From Campylobacter sp. VBCF_01 NA2 (GTDB lineage Bacteria; Campylobacterota; Campylobacteria; Campylobacterales; Campylobacteraceae), in contig NZ_CP115607.1 in assembly GCF_027797205.1 (NCBI RefSeq), positions 372,001 to 436,000 on the forward strand: 64,000 nucleotides of DNA, written 5' to 3'. The position numbers and the translations under genes are program-made. The notes beneath the pieces were generated by a model, which had not been told where the DNA came from, did no database searches, and saw only the letters and a program-made list of their open reading frames with translations. Below, in pieces: positions 45,615-53,795 of this stretch (the first letter of the stretch is position 1; each line of letters starts with the position of its first letter).

Positions 45615-46106
45615 ATGAAATTTATAAAATTTTGCGCTATTGTGGCGTTTTGCGCCGTTTTTTTAGGCTGCGAAAGCGAAAAAAGCGTGGATTATTACAG
45701 GGCAAATTTAAGCGCAGCCAAAGAGCGAGTAGCGCAGTGCAAAGACATAAAAAACAAATCCAAAAAAACAGCCAAAGAGTGTGCAAACGCGAGCACGGCG
45801 CTTTCGCAAGTGGCGGCGAAAATGGATTTAGAAGCAAATCGTGCCAAGCTTAGCATAGGAGCAATTGTGCAGGATTTCACCACGCATTATATAGCGCAGG
45901 GCGAGTTTGGCGCGCCATCTTCTATGAGTGGCGTCTCGCTTCCTTTGCGTGTGGGAAGCGTGGTTTGTGCGGAGTTTGAGCGCAAAAGTGGAGATGAAAT
46001 GTGGCTTGTGATAAACCGAGATGATGAGTTTTGCGCCGTGATTTATAATGAGTTTAGACAGGGCGAAATTTCAGTGGCAAATTCGGCTAAAATCATTGTA
46101 AAATAG
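45615..46106 (+). CDS. EexN-like lipoprotein
   Basis: The 163-residue protein has a lipoprotein signal with cleavage before C19 (AFCAVFLGCES). The mature start (SVDYYRANLSAAKERVAQCK, with KECANASTA further on) matches the EexN pattern, a family named for plasmid entry exclusion but common on chromosomes of Campylobacter. The C-terminal part is unlike short EexN proteins and may be a further domain. Lgt from this window would lipidate it. Its 5' part exists as a broken copy at 42906. Confidence 0.8.
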   Translation: MKFIKFCAIVAFCAVFLGCESEKSVDYYRANLSAAKERVAQCKDIKNKSKKTAKECANASTALSQVAAKMDLEANRAKLSIGAIVQDFTTHYIAQGEFGAPSSMSGVSLPLRVGSVVCAEFERKSGDEMWLVINRDDEFCAVIYNEFRQGEISVANSAKIIVK

Positions 46107-46177
46107 GCAAAATTTTAAAATTTTGCTTTGCAAATCCCAAATACTGGCGCGGAATTTTCTTTTAAATTTCGATAATC

Positions 46178-47014
46178 TTATTTGCATAATTCTGCAATTT
46201 CTTTTCGCAAAAATTCTGGGTAAATGGTGCAAATTTCGGGGTGTAATTTTATATACTTTTTAACTTTATTTAACCCAATACCGTGTTTTTTATCATCATA
46301 AATCAAAAATCCAGCGTAAAATTGAGCCGTATAAAGTCTTGTTAAATATTGATAAAAAAAGTAGTTGTGAAAGCCACTTACTATCTCTTCATTTTTGCTA
46401 CTAAATGTAGCCAAAGCCTCAAAATGCGCTTCCAAGCTCTTTTCATGCAAAAGTTCTAATAATTGGGATTTTTGCTCTGTAAATGAGCGTTCGTATAGAT
46501 AAGACTTGTAGTCTTTACCTGCTTGGGCGCTGATTTTTTTGACGATTTGCAAATCTACATTTTGCATTTCTTTCAGAGCTTGCAATATGCCAGCTAGATT
46601 TAGCACTTCGGTTGGGTGTCCGCATGGATCGCCTACGCAGGTTTCTAGCTCGTTAAATTTGGCTAAATTTTCCGTGCCGTTTGAGAGCAGAAAATCGACC
46701 TTTTCTTGCAAATACTCTTTGTAAAATTCTAAGGTCTTATCGAATTTGTTTTGATTTTGTGTTTGAGTTGCAATAAGTAAGAAATTTAGCCTTTGATCTA
46801 GTAGAAAATATTCTACAAATTCTTGATTTTTCAAGGTTTTGAGCTTTGTTAAATTTGCTATATTTTCATCTTGCCATTCCTGGCTCAAATCTAGCAATTT
46901 TTGTGTTTGGGTAGAGTTGTTTGCGTCTAAATTGCTAAGTTCTTTTGCAAATTCAGTTTTATCAAAAGCAAAAATTTGCCCCACAAGAGATAAAAACAGC
47001 AATATTTTTTTCAT
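46178..47014 (-). CDS. Hypothetical exported protein
   Basis: The 278-residue protein starts with a clear signal peptide (MKKILLFLSLVGQIFAF) and is helical and hydrophilic afterwards, with a single cysteine pair in CVGDPCGHP and another cysteine couple near the C-terminus (EICTIYPEF and AELCK). I recognise no family. It is likely periplasmic. It is convergent with the EexN-like gene. Confidence 0.75.
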   Translation of the reverse strand: MKKILLFLSLVGQIFAFDKTEFAKELSNLDANNSTQTQKLLDLSQEWQDENIANLTKLKTLKNQEFVEYFLLDQRLNFLLIATQTQNQNKFDKTLEFYKEYLQEKVDFLLSNGTENLAKFNELETCVGDPCGHPTEVLNLAGILQALKEMQNVDLQIVKKISAQAGKDYKSYLYERSFTEQKSQLLELLHEKSLEAHFEALATFSSKNEEIVSGFHNYFFYQYLTRLYTAQFYAGFLIYDDKKHGIGLNKVKKYIKLHPEICTIYPEFLRKEIAELCK

Positions 47015-47106
47015 AAAAATTCCTTGAATAAAATGCGAAATTCTATCTTTTTAAATTTAAAATTTAGTTTGATTTTGTTTTCACAGAATTTTAAGAGAGG
47101 TAAAAT

Positions 47107-47163
47107 TTCGGCGCAGTATTTATAGCCTGTGGTAGCGAATTTGAAAGAATTTGGCGTAAAATT
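47107..47163 (+). pseudogene. Lipoprotein signal-peptide remnant
   Basis: The frame reads FGAVFIACGSEFERIW and soon stops; a stop codon also precedes it. TTTCGGCGCAGTATT is shared with the remnant at 53488. It lies in the leader of the AI-2E family transporter gene. Confidence 0.35.
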
Positions 47164-47220
47164 TGAAATTTAAAAATTAAATTTATAAAATACCCCTTTT
47201 GAAATTTAAAGGATAAAAAT

Positions 47221-48360
47221 TTGGCAAATAACGAAAATTTAGACGCACTTTCACACTCACGCCCTAATATCGTCGATTCTAAGGGCGAACCGCTGGGCAA
47301 AGCTAGGGCGAAAAACGCAAAAACGAGCAAGATTTTTTTCATCGGTATAATTTTATTTCTGTTTTGTTGTGTGATTTATCTGTTTTCGCCGTTTTTGCTG
47401 GCGATTGCGATTGGGGTTTTGATTTCGATTTCGACATCTGGTTTGCATGTCAAAATCCTCTCATTTGTGCGTGGCAAAAAGGTCCTAGGCTCGCTTCTAA
47501 CGACGCTGGTGCTGTGCGTGGTGCTGTTTGTGCCATTTATCTATGCTGGCACGCAGATTACGAAAAATATCGCGCATTTTGACATTTCTAGCCTAAATTT
47601 AATGGTCGAAAACGCCAAAAATATGGATATTCAGTTCCCAAAGGCACTAAATGGATTTGAGGCGCAAATCAAGGAATTTTTGGGCAATCTAGACATCGCA
47701 GCCACCGCGAAACAGGCGTTTTCATACTTTTCTGTGGCGGGCAAATCGAGCCTAAAATTTATCGCTGATATGGTGCTAATCATCATTTTTTGCTTCTTTT
47801 CATACCTTTATGGTGCCGATATTGCGGGATTTATCAAAAAAATCGTTCCCGTCAAAGCCGAGCAGCTTGATTATATCTTCGCAGAGACCGCAAACACCAT
47901 GAGCGTGGTGCTATACTCGACGATTTTTAACGCCGTTTTGCAGGGGCTTTTGTTTTCGGTGATTGCTGGAAGTTACGGATTTGACCCTGTGCTAATGGGC
48001 GTGATTTTTGGATTTTGCTCGCTAATCCCTGCAATCGGTGGCGCACTCGTGTATGTGCCTACCGCGCTAATCGTCTTTATCGGGGGTTCGACGAGTGGCG
48101 CGCTTATCATTTTGATTTATTGTGTGGTGATGATTTCGACGATCGCTGATAGCTTTGTAAAGCCACTTGTGATTAAATTTATCAACTCGCGCCTTGTCAA
48201 AAATCCTGCCAAAATCAACGAAATTTTAATCTTTTTCTCAATGCTTGCTGGAATTTCTACCTTTGGGTTTTGGGGTGTGATACTAGGCCCTGCAATACTG
48301 ACGCTGTTTTTAAGCGTGCTAAGCCTGTATGATTATCTCAAAAGCGCAGATTTTCAGTAA
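47221..48360 (+). CDS. AI-2E family transporter (PerM/YhhT-like)
   Basis: A 379-residue membrane protein with eight predicted helices and the family GFCSLIPAIGGALVYVP motif. The first 40 residues are a charged cytoplasmic tail. The family includes exporters of autoinducer-2 and sodium/proton antiporters, so the substrate is open. The start is TTG at 47221 with AAAGGATAAA upstream. It overlaps the convergent acpS by seven bases. Confidence 0.88.
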   Translation: MANNENLDALSHSRPNIVDSKGEPLGKARAKNAKTSKIFFIGIILFLFCCVIYLFSPFLLAIAIGVLISISTSGLHVKILSFVRGKKVLGSLLTTLVLCVVLFVPFIYAGTQITKNIAHFDISSLNLMVENAKNMDIQFPKALNGFEAQIKEFLGNLDIAATAKQAFSYFSVAGKSSLKFIADMVLIIIFCFFSYLYGADIAGFIKKIVPVKAEQLDYIFAETANTMSVVLYSTIFNAVLQGLLFSVIAGSYGFDPVLMGVIFGFCSLIPAIGGALVYVPTALIVFIGGSTSGALIILIYCVVMISTIADSFVKPLVIKFINSRLVKNPAKINEILIFFSMLAGISTFGFWGVILGPAILTLFLSVLSLYDYLKSADFQ

Positions 48361-48716
48361 GTTTTCAAATTTATCGCTACAATCGCAATCGCGACGCCGT
48401 TATCGTGCGTAATCGAAAGCGACGAGGCTTTTATGCGGAATTTCTTTTTTAGTTTTTTTGTGAATTTAAAATTTGGCGCGCCAAATTTGTCTTTGTAAAT
48501 TTTGGCGTCTTTGAAGCTAAATTTCGCTCCAATACCCACGCCAAGTGCCTTAGATAGAGCTTCTTTGGCGGCATACGCCCCAGCGATACTCTCATCGCGC
48601 ACGAAAATTTCCCGCTCACTCTTGCGCAAAATTTTACACAAAAACTTCGCGCCGTATTTTTCGCGAAGTCTTACAATGCGGGAAATTTGGGTAATATCCG
48701 TGCCGATTTTTAGCAT
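48354..48716 (-). CDS. acpS: Holo-[acyl-carrier-protein] synthase
   Basis: A 120-residue phosphopantetheinyl transferase with GTDITQISRI (metal-binding Asp) and the SIAGAYAAKEALSKALG block (E and K). It adds 4'-phosphopantetheine to ACP. It starts directly after the stop of ppiB on the same strand, and the two are probably cotranscribed with the yebC gene. Confidence 0.94.
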   Translation of the reverse strand: MLKIGTDITQISRIVRLREKYGAKFLCKILRKSEREIFVRDESIAGAYAAKEALSKALGVGIGAKFSFKDAKIYKDKFGAPNFKFTKKLKKKFRIKASSLSITHDNGVAIAIVAINLKTY

Positions 48717-49205
48717 TTATAGAGTTTCTTTAATCTCGATATCTAGGATTTTATCGCCGGCTCTAATCGCGTCAAGCACGGCTAATCCTGCATTATCCAC
48801 GACCTTGCCAAATACCGTATGCACGCCGTCAAGGTGCGGTTGCGCGCTGTGGCAGACGAAAAACTGGCTTCCACCTGTGTTGCGTCCAGCATGCGCCATG
48901 CTTAGGCTACCACGCTCGTGTCGGTGTTTTTGACCTACGCACTCGCAGTTTATGCGCCAGCCAGGACCGCCTGTGCCAGTGCCGTAAGGGCAGCCGCCTT
49001 GGATTACGAAATTTGGGATAACTCTGTGAAAATTTAGCCCTTTATAAAAGCCTGAGTTTGCAAGTGTAGCGAAATTTGTTACAGCTTGTGGTGCCTCGTC
49101 TGCGTATAATTCTAGCGTCATGTCGCCTTTGTCTGTGTGGATTATGGCGAATTTTAGCTTCGATAGCGCGCTTTCGTCGATTTCATAGACTTTTAACTCT
49201 TCCAT
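48717..49205 (-). CDS. ppiB: Cyclophilin-type peptidyl-prolyl isomerase
   Basis: A 162-residue cyclophilin with the active-site parts [14 protein letters not shown] and the later GSQFFVC block and [11 protein letters not shown]. There is no signal peptide, so it is cytoplasmic. The stop is next to the acpS start. Confidence 0.95.
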   Translation of the reverse strand: MEELKVYEIDESALSKLKFAIIHTDKGDMTLELYADEAPQAVTNFATLANSGFYKGLNFHRVIPNFVIQGGCPYGTGTGGPGWRINCECVGQKHRHERGSLSMAHAGRNTGGSQFFVCHSAQPHLDGVHTVFGKVVDNAGLAVLDAIRAGDKILDIEIKETL

Positions 49206-49214
49206 TTTTGCTCC

Positions 49215-49952
49215 TTATTCGATATTTGTATATATTGCTTGCACATCGTCGTCGTCTTCGAGGCGGTCTAGTAGCGCGTCGATATCGGCGATTTGCTCGT
49301 CGCTGAATTCGTGTTTGTCGTTGGCGATGAATTTCAAATTTCCGCTAATTAGCTCCAAACCTAGCTTTTCGATACCCTCATTTAGAGTGCCGAAATTTTC
49401 GTATTCGCCGTAGATGATTAGCGTTTTTTCGCTCTCACCTTTGTCGTTTTCAAACTCATTTACCTCGATTTCACTTAGTCCAAAGTCGATTAGTTCGAGT
49501 TCTAGCTCCTCGATATCTGCGCCCTCTGGGAATTTCGTCTCAAAAACTGCCTTGCGAGAAAACATAAATTTCAGACTTCCGCTTGGCAAAAACTCGCCCT
49601 TGCCTTTGTTGAAGGCTGATTTTATGTTTGCAACCGTGCGCGTAGGGTTGTCTGTGGCGCACTCGACGATGACAAGCGCGCCGTGTGGGGCTTTGCCGTC
49701 GTAAAATACGGTTTTGATCTCCGCGCTATCCTTACCGCTGGCGCGTTTAATCGCCGCGTCGATATTGTCCTTTGGCATGTTTTGTGCCTTTGCAGTCGCG
49801 ATTGCAGCGCGAAGTTTGGCGTTCATTTCAGGATCTTCGCCACCTTCTTTGGCTGCCATTGTGATTGCCTTGCCAAGTTTTGGGAAAAGTTTGCTCATTT
49901 TCCCCCATCTAGCCTCTTTTGCCGCTCGTCTATACTCAAACGCTCGTCCCAT
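49215..49952 (-). CDS. YebC/PmpR family protein
   Basis: A 245-residue protein with the family start [21 protein letters not shown] and the [18 protein letters not shown] block. YebC proteins were described as DNA-binding regulators and, more recently, as helpers of translation at proline stretches. It is the first gene of the yebC-ppiB-acpS group. Confidence 0.95.
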   Translation of the reverse strand: MGRAFEYRRAAKEARWGKMSKLFPKLGKAITMAAKEGGEDPEMNAKLRAAIATAKAQNMPKDNIDAAIKRASGKDSAEIKTVFYDGKAPHGALVIVECATDNPTRTVANIKSAFNKGKGEFLPSGSLKFMFSRKAVFETKFPEGADIEELELELIDFGLSEIEVNEFENDKGESEKTLIIYGEYENFGTLNEGIEKLGLELISGNLKFIANDKHEFSDEQIADIDALLDRLEDDDDVQAIYTNIE

Positions 49953-50096
49953 AAATTATCCTTGTGAATTTAAAATTTAAAAACCTGCGATTGTAGCAAA
50001 ATTTGGCTTAAATTTTGTGTTATGGTGGATATTTGCAGTATTTTAAATCAAATTTCGCTAAAATCACAAAATTTTTAAATTTCAAAATTTTGGGAA

Positions 50097-52976
50097 ATGA
50101 ATATGCCACTTTTCAAACGAAAAATCGCACAAAATCAGACACAAAACTCCGAACTGCTCGAACAACGCTACGCAAATTTATTAAAATTTCAAGCTAAAAT
50201 CGAACTTCTAAAAACCATAAAAGAAGAAGAGTATCAAACGGCTTTTTTGCAAGATATTTTTGAAAACTGCTTGGGCTATACGCTAAAAACGACAAATCCA
50301 CAAAATTTCAATCTCCAACGAGAGAGCAAAAACGAAACCGACGGCAAAAAAGCAGACGGCGCAATCCTAAATCAAAACGGCGAAGTCATCGGCGTTATCG
50401 AGCTAAAAGACCAAAAAACGCACGATTTGGACAAAATCGAAAATCAAGCCTTTAATTATCACAATTCAAACTCAAAAAGCCGTTATATCATCATCTCAAA
50501 TTTCGATGAAATTCGCCTATATATCGACAAAAAGACAGCTTACGAAAAATTCAGCCTTTTTACGATGAGCCGTGCGGAATTTGAGTTTTTTCACCAAATT
50601 TTATGCTTTGAGAACATAATCTCAAACGCAACGCTAAATTTGCTAAAAGAAAGCAAGAATTTCGAGCAAGAAATTTCTAAAAAACTCTACGCTGATTTTA
50701 GTGAATTTCGCCTAAAACTCTTTGAAAATGCCGTTTCGCTAAATTCGCAAATTTCGCAAACTACGATTTTAAGCCTAACCCAAAAACTCTGCGACCGCAT
50801 TATTTTCGTGCTTTTTGCCGAAGATATGGGGCTTTTAAAATCAAATTTGGTTAGCGAAATAAATGATAAATTTACCCAGTTAAAGGACATTGCCGATATG
50901 TCGCTTTATCAAATTTGGCAGAAATATTTCGAAGCGATTGACAAAGGAAGCCAAAATTTGCAAATTCCAGCCTACAACGGCGGACTTTTCGCCACCGATG
51001 AGACGCTAAATTCGCTAAGGCTTAGCGATGAAATTTTACAAAGCTATATCGCCAAACTCTCATCTTACGACTTTGCAAGCGATATTGGCGTAAATATCTT
51101 GGGTCATATTTTCGAGCAAAGCCTAAGCGATTTAGAAGAGTTAAATTCGCAAATAATCGGCGAAAAATTTGAAAAAATAAACTCCAAACGCAAGAAAGAC
51201 GGCATTTTCTATACGCCTGAATACATTGTGAAATTTATCATTAGCCAAACACTAGGCGAGATTTGCGAAAACGAAAAGTCAAGGCTAAATTTGCACGAAA
51301 TCGCAATCCCAAAAAACCCAAAACGCCTTAGCAAGGACGAAAAACAAACGCTAGAAAATATCCGTGCTTATAAAGAATTTTTGCTTGGTTTAAAAATCAT
51401 CGACCCTGCTTGTGGAAGTGGAGCATTTTTAAACGGGGCTTTGGATTTTCTCATTAACGAACACAAAAATTTAGATAAATTTCGCAAAATTTACGAAAAC
51501 GAAGCTTTGCCGTTATACGACATAGAACCCCAAATTTTAGAAAACAACCTTTTTGGTGTGGATATTAACGCCGACGCCGTGCAAATCGCCAAACTCTCGC
51601 TTTGGCTCCGCACCGCGCAAAAAGGGCGAAAACTCACTGATTTATCGAATAATATAAAATGCGGAAATTCGCTTTTAGATTTTCCGTTTGATTTCAAATT
51701 CGACTGCGTTTTAGGCAATCCGCCGTATGTAAATGCAAAAAATATGAATAAAAATGATAGAAAAGAAATACTTTGCAAATTTCCGCTTCTAACTGGTTCT
51801 TGGGATTTGTATTTGCCATTTTTAATAAAAGGTTATGAAATCCTAAAAGAAAATGGAGCTTATGGTTGGATTATCCCAAATAAGCTTTTAATTGCAGATT
51901 ACGCAAAACCAACGCTTGAATTTTTAAAATCTAATTCATTAAATAAATCCGTAAATATTTCAAATTTACCTATTTTTGATGATGCTAGCGTCTATCCTAT
52001 TATAATTTTAGGTAAAGTTAAATCAGATATTGAATTTAAAGAATATGCGATAAAAGATATAAACAATTTAAATAATATTGAAAATTTTGAAAAAGAAAAA
52101 AATCTTTTTAAACGATTTAAAACTTTTGCTGATTTTGAAATTTTAATAAATTCTGGCACAACTGGATTTGAAGCTCAAAAAATTATTCCACTTTTAAATG
52201 AAAATAGCGATGGAATAAAATTTATAGTTAGCGGAACGATAGACCCATATATAATCTTAAATCAAAAAATTCCGTATATGAAAAAAATCTATACAAACCC
52301 ATATATCAAATTTGATGAAAATATCATAGCAAAATCAAAATTTGAATTTTGGAATAATCCAAAAATTGTTATTGCTGGTATGACGAAAAGAATTGAAGCT
52401 GTTTATAGCGACAAGCCGTTGGCGTTGGGTGTAGGTTGCTATGGAATTTATGATTTTAAAAATTTTAACCCAAAATTTTTATTAGCCATTTTAAATTCTA
52501 AATTTTTAACTTATTATTTAAATATTGAGTTTAAAGACAAGCATTTAGCGGGTGGTTATTTGGCAATAAACAAATCAACAATAGAGCAACTTCCGTTAGT
52601 TTTCACCGACAATCAACAACCATTTATAGATTTAGCTGATAAATTGATAGAATTAAACTCAAATTTGCAAAGCGTAAAAACCGAATTTTTGCGTGAGCTG
52701 AATTTAGAAAAAATTCCGCAAAAACTCGCCGAATTTGAGAATTTACAAATCGACGAATTTATCAAAGAATACGCAAAAGCCAAAAAAGAAAAATTCGCTG
52801 ACAAACTCGCCGAAGTGAATTTTAAAAATTACTATCAAGGCTTTTTTAGCGAATACAAATCGCAGGTATTGAGCCTAAAATCGCAAATTTCACAGAGCGA
52901 AAACGAGCTAAATTCGCTTGTTTATAAGCTCTACGATTTAACTGCCGACGAAATCGCCTTAATCGAAAACTCTTAA
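50097..52976 (+). CDS. Single-chain type IIG restriction-modification enzyme
   Basis: The 959-residue protein has an N-terminal nuclease-like part with D87, E102 and K104 (VIELKDQKT), a helical linker, an N6-adenine methyltransferase with DPACGSGAF from residue 436 and NPPY at 541-544, and a C-terminal TaqI-C-like target-recognition part plus coiled coil. The order suits Eco57I-type enzymes that cut and methylate with one chain. The codon at 50103 is a second possible start. The specificity part (about 51730-52650) is more AT-rich than the rest, as if exchanged. There is no separate methylase or specificity gene. Confidence 0.88.
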   Translation: MNMPLFKRKIAQNQTQNSELLEQRYANLLKFQAKIELLKTIKEEEYQTAFLQDIFENCLGYTLKTTNPQNFNLQRESKNETDGKKADGAILNQNGEVIGVIELKDQKTHDLDKIENQAFNYHNSNSKSRYIIISNFDEIRLYIDKKTAYEKFSLFTMSRAEFEFFHQILCFENIISNATLNLLKESKNFEQEISKKLYADFSEFRLKLFENAVSLNSQISQTTILSLTQKLCDRIIFVLFAEDMGLLKSNLVSEINDKFTQLKDIADMSLYQIWQKYFEAIDKGSQNLQIPAYNGGLFATDETLNSLRLSDEILQSYIAKLSSYDFASDIGVNILGHIFEQSLSDLEELNSQIIGEKFEKINSKRKKDGIFYTPEYIVKFIISQTLGEICENEKSRLNLHEIAIPKNPKRLSKDEKQTLENIRAYKEFLLGLKIIDPACGSGAFLNGALDFLINEHKNLDKFRKIYENEALPLYDIEPQILENNLFGVDINADAVQIAKLSLWLRTAQKGRKLTDLSNNIKCGNSLLDFPFDFKFDCVLGNPPYVNAKNMNKNDRKEILCKFPLLTGSWDLYLPFLIKGYEILKENGAYGWIIPNKLLIADYAKPTLEFLKSNSLNKSVNISNLPIFDDASVYPIIILGKVKSDIEFKEYAIKDINNLNNIENFEKEKNLFKRFKTFADFEILINSGTTGFEAQKIIPLLNENSDGIKFIVSGTIDPYIILNQKIPYMKKIYTNPYIKFDENIIAKSKFEFWNNPKIVIAGMTKRIEAVYSDKPLALGVGCYGIYDFKNFNPKFLLAILNSKFLTYYLNIEFKDKHLAGGYLAINKSTIEQLPLVFTDNQQPFIDLADKLIELNSNLQSVKTEFLRELNLEKIPQKLAEFENLQIDEFIKEYAKAKKEKFADKLAEVNFKNYYQGFFSEYKSQVLSLKSQISQSENELNSLVYKLYDLTADEIALIENS

Positions 52977-53579
52977 TCTGTCATTGCGAGAAACGGCGTA
53001 AGCCGTTTCGTGGCAATCTACGAGCATAAATAATCCAAACGCAAATTTCGTGTCATTGCGAGAGCCGAAAGGCTCGAAGCAATCCAGCAACGGCGAAGCC
53101 GTTTATAAAATCAAACATTGTTTAAATTTTACTAGATTGCTTCGTCGCTACGCTCCTCGCAATGACAAAAAAGTGTCATTGCGAGAAACGGCGCAAGCCG
53201 TTTCGTGGCAATCTACGACTTTAAAATTTAAGGTCAGCGTTTTTGCAAATTTACCGCAAAGAATTTTAAACTCGTAGATTGCTTCGTCGCTGTTTCACAG
53301 CTCCTCGCAATGACAAAAAAAAGTGTCATTGCGAGAAAACGAAGTTTTCGAAGCAATCCAGTAAAATTTAGAGAGAATTTGAATTAATTAAAATTTATCT
53401 GAATTTCCCTGGATTGCTTCGCTTTCTGCGAAAGCTCGCAATGACAAATGAAGGCAAATTTTGCTTCACTTTTTGCAATGACAAATTTTCGGCGCAGTAT
53501 TATGGGGTTGCGCTAGCGAAATTCCGAACATTTAACTTTATGATATACAATCGCAAAATAATTTTTTCAAGGAGCGAAA
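52977..53579. repeat. Cluster of dispersed hairpin repeats (CATTGCGAG family); no gene
   Basis: Copies in forward sense: 52979-53024, 53051-53087, 53174-53218, 53324-53361. Copies in reverse sense: 53132-53167, 53271-53315, 53409-53446, and a partial one at 53461-53483. All have TGTCATTGCGAG at one end and GCAATC followed by CAG or TACGAG at the other, with a central hairpin that differs between copies (AAACGGC-GTAA-GCCGTTT, GAGCC-GAAA-GGCTC, GAAAAC-GAA-GTTTTC). They alternate in direction, so neighbours can form long cruciforms. I see no protein-coding gene in the stretch. Confidence 0.85.
53488..53535 (+). pseudogene. Lipoprotein signal-peptide remnant
   Basis: The frame from 53488 reads FGAVLWGCASEIPNI and stops, with no start codon. 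It looks like a lipobox region (L-x-G-C) as in the EexN-like protein (AVFLGCESE). A parallel remnant lies at 47107. Confidence 0.35.
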
Positions 53580-53789
53580 ATGTCTTTTAAACAAACTATG
53601 AAATTTAGCGCACCAAAAATCATGTGCAACGGCTGCGCAAATACTATCAAAAACGCCCTAGCTGAGGAGTTTGGCGAGATTAGCGTCGATGTAGAAAACA
53701 AGGTCGTAAGCGTAAATTTAAGCGCGGATGAGGTGGAAAAATTTCTTAGCGAAATGGACGATTTGGGATTTAGCGCAACCAAAATTTAA
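53580..53789 (+). CDS. copZ: Copper chaperone CopZ-like protein
   Basis: The 69-residue protein is one heavy-metal-associated domain with the metal pair in MCNGCANTIKNAL (C-N-G-C). AAGGAG precedes the ATG. It ends six bases before the CopA gene and should hand Cu(I) to it. Confidence 0.9.
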   Translation: MSFKQTMKFSAPKIMCNGCANTIKNALAEEFGEISVDVENKVVSVNLSADEVEKFLSEMDDLGFSATKI

Positions 53790-53795
53790 TCGCAA

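Noticed and set aside
52979-53483. CRISPR array
   Set aside because: The repeats alternate in direction, differ in the centre, have uneven spacing, and no cas gene is near.
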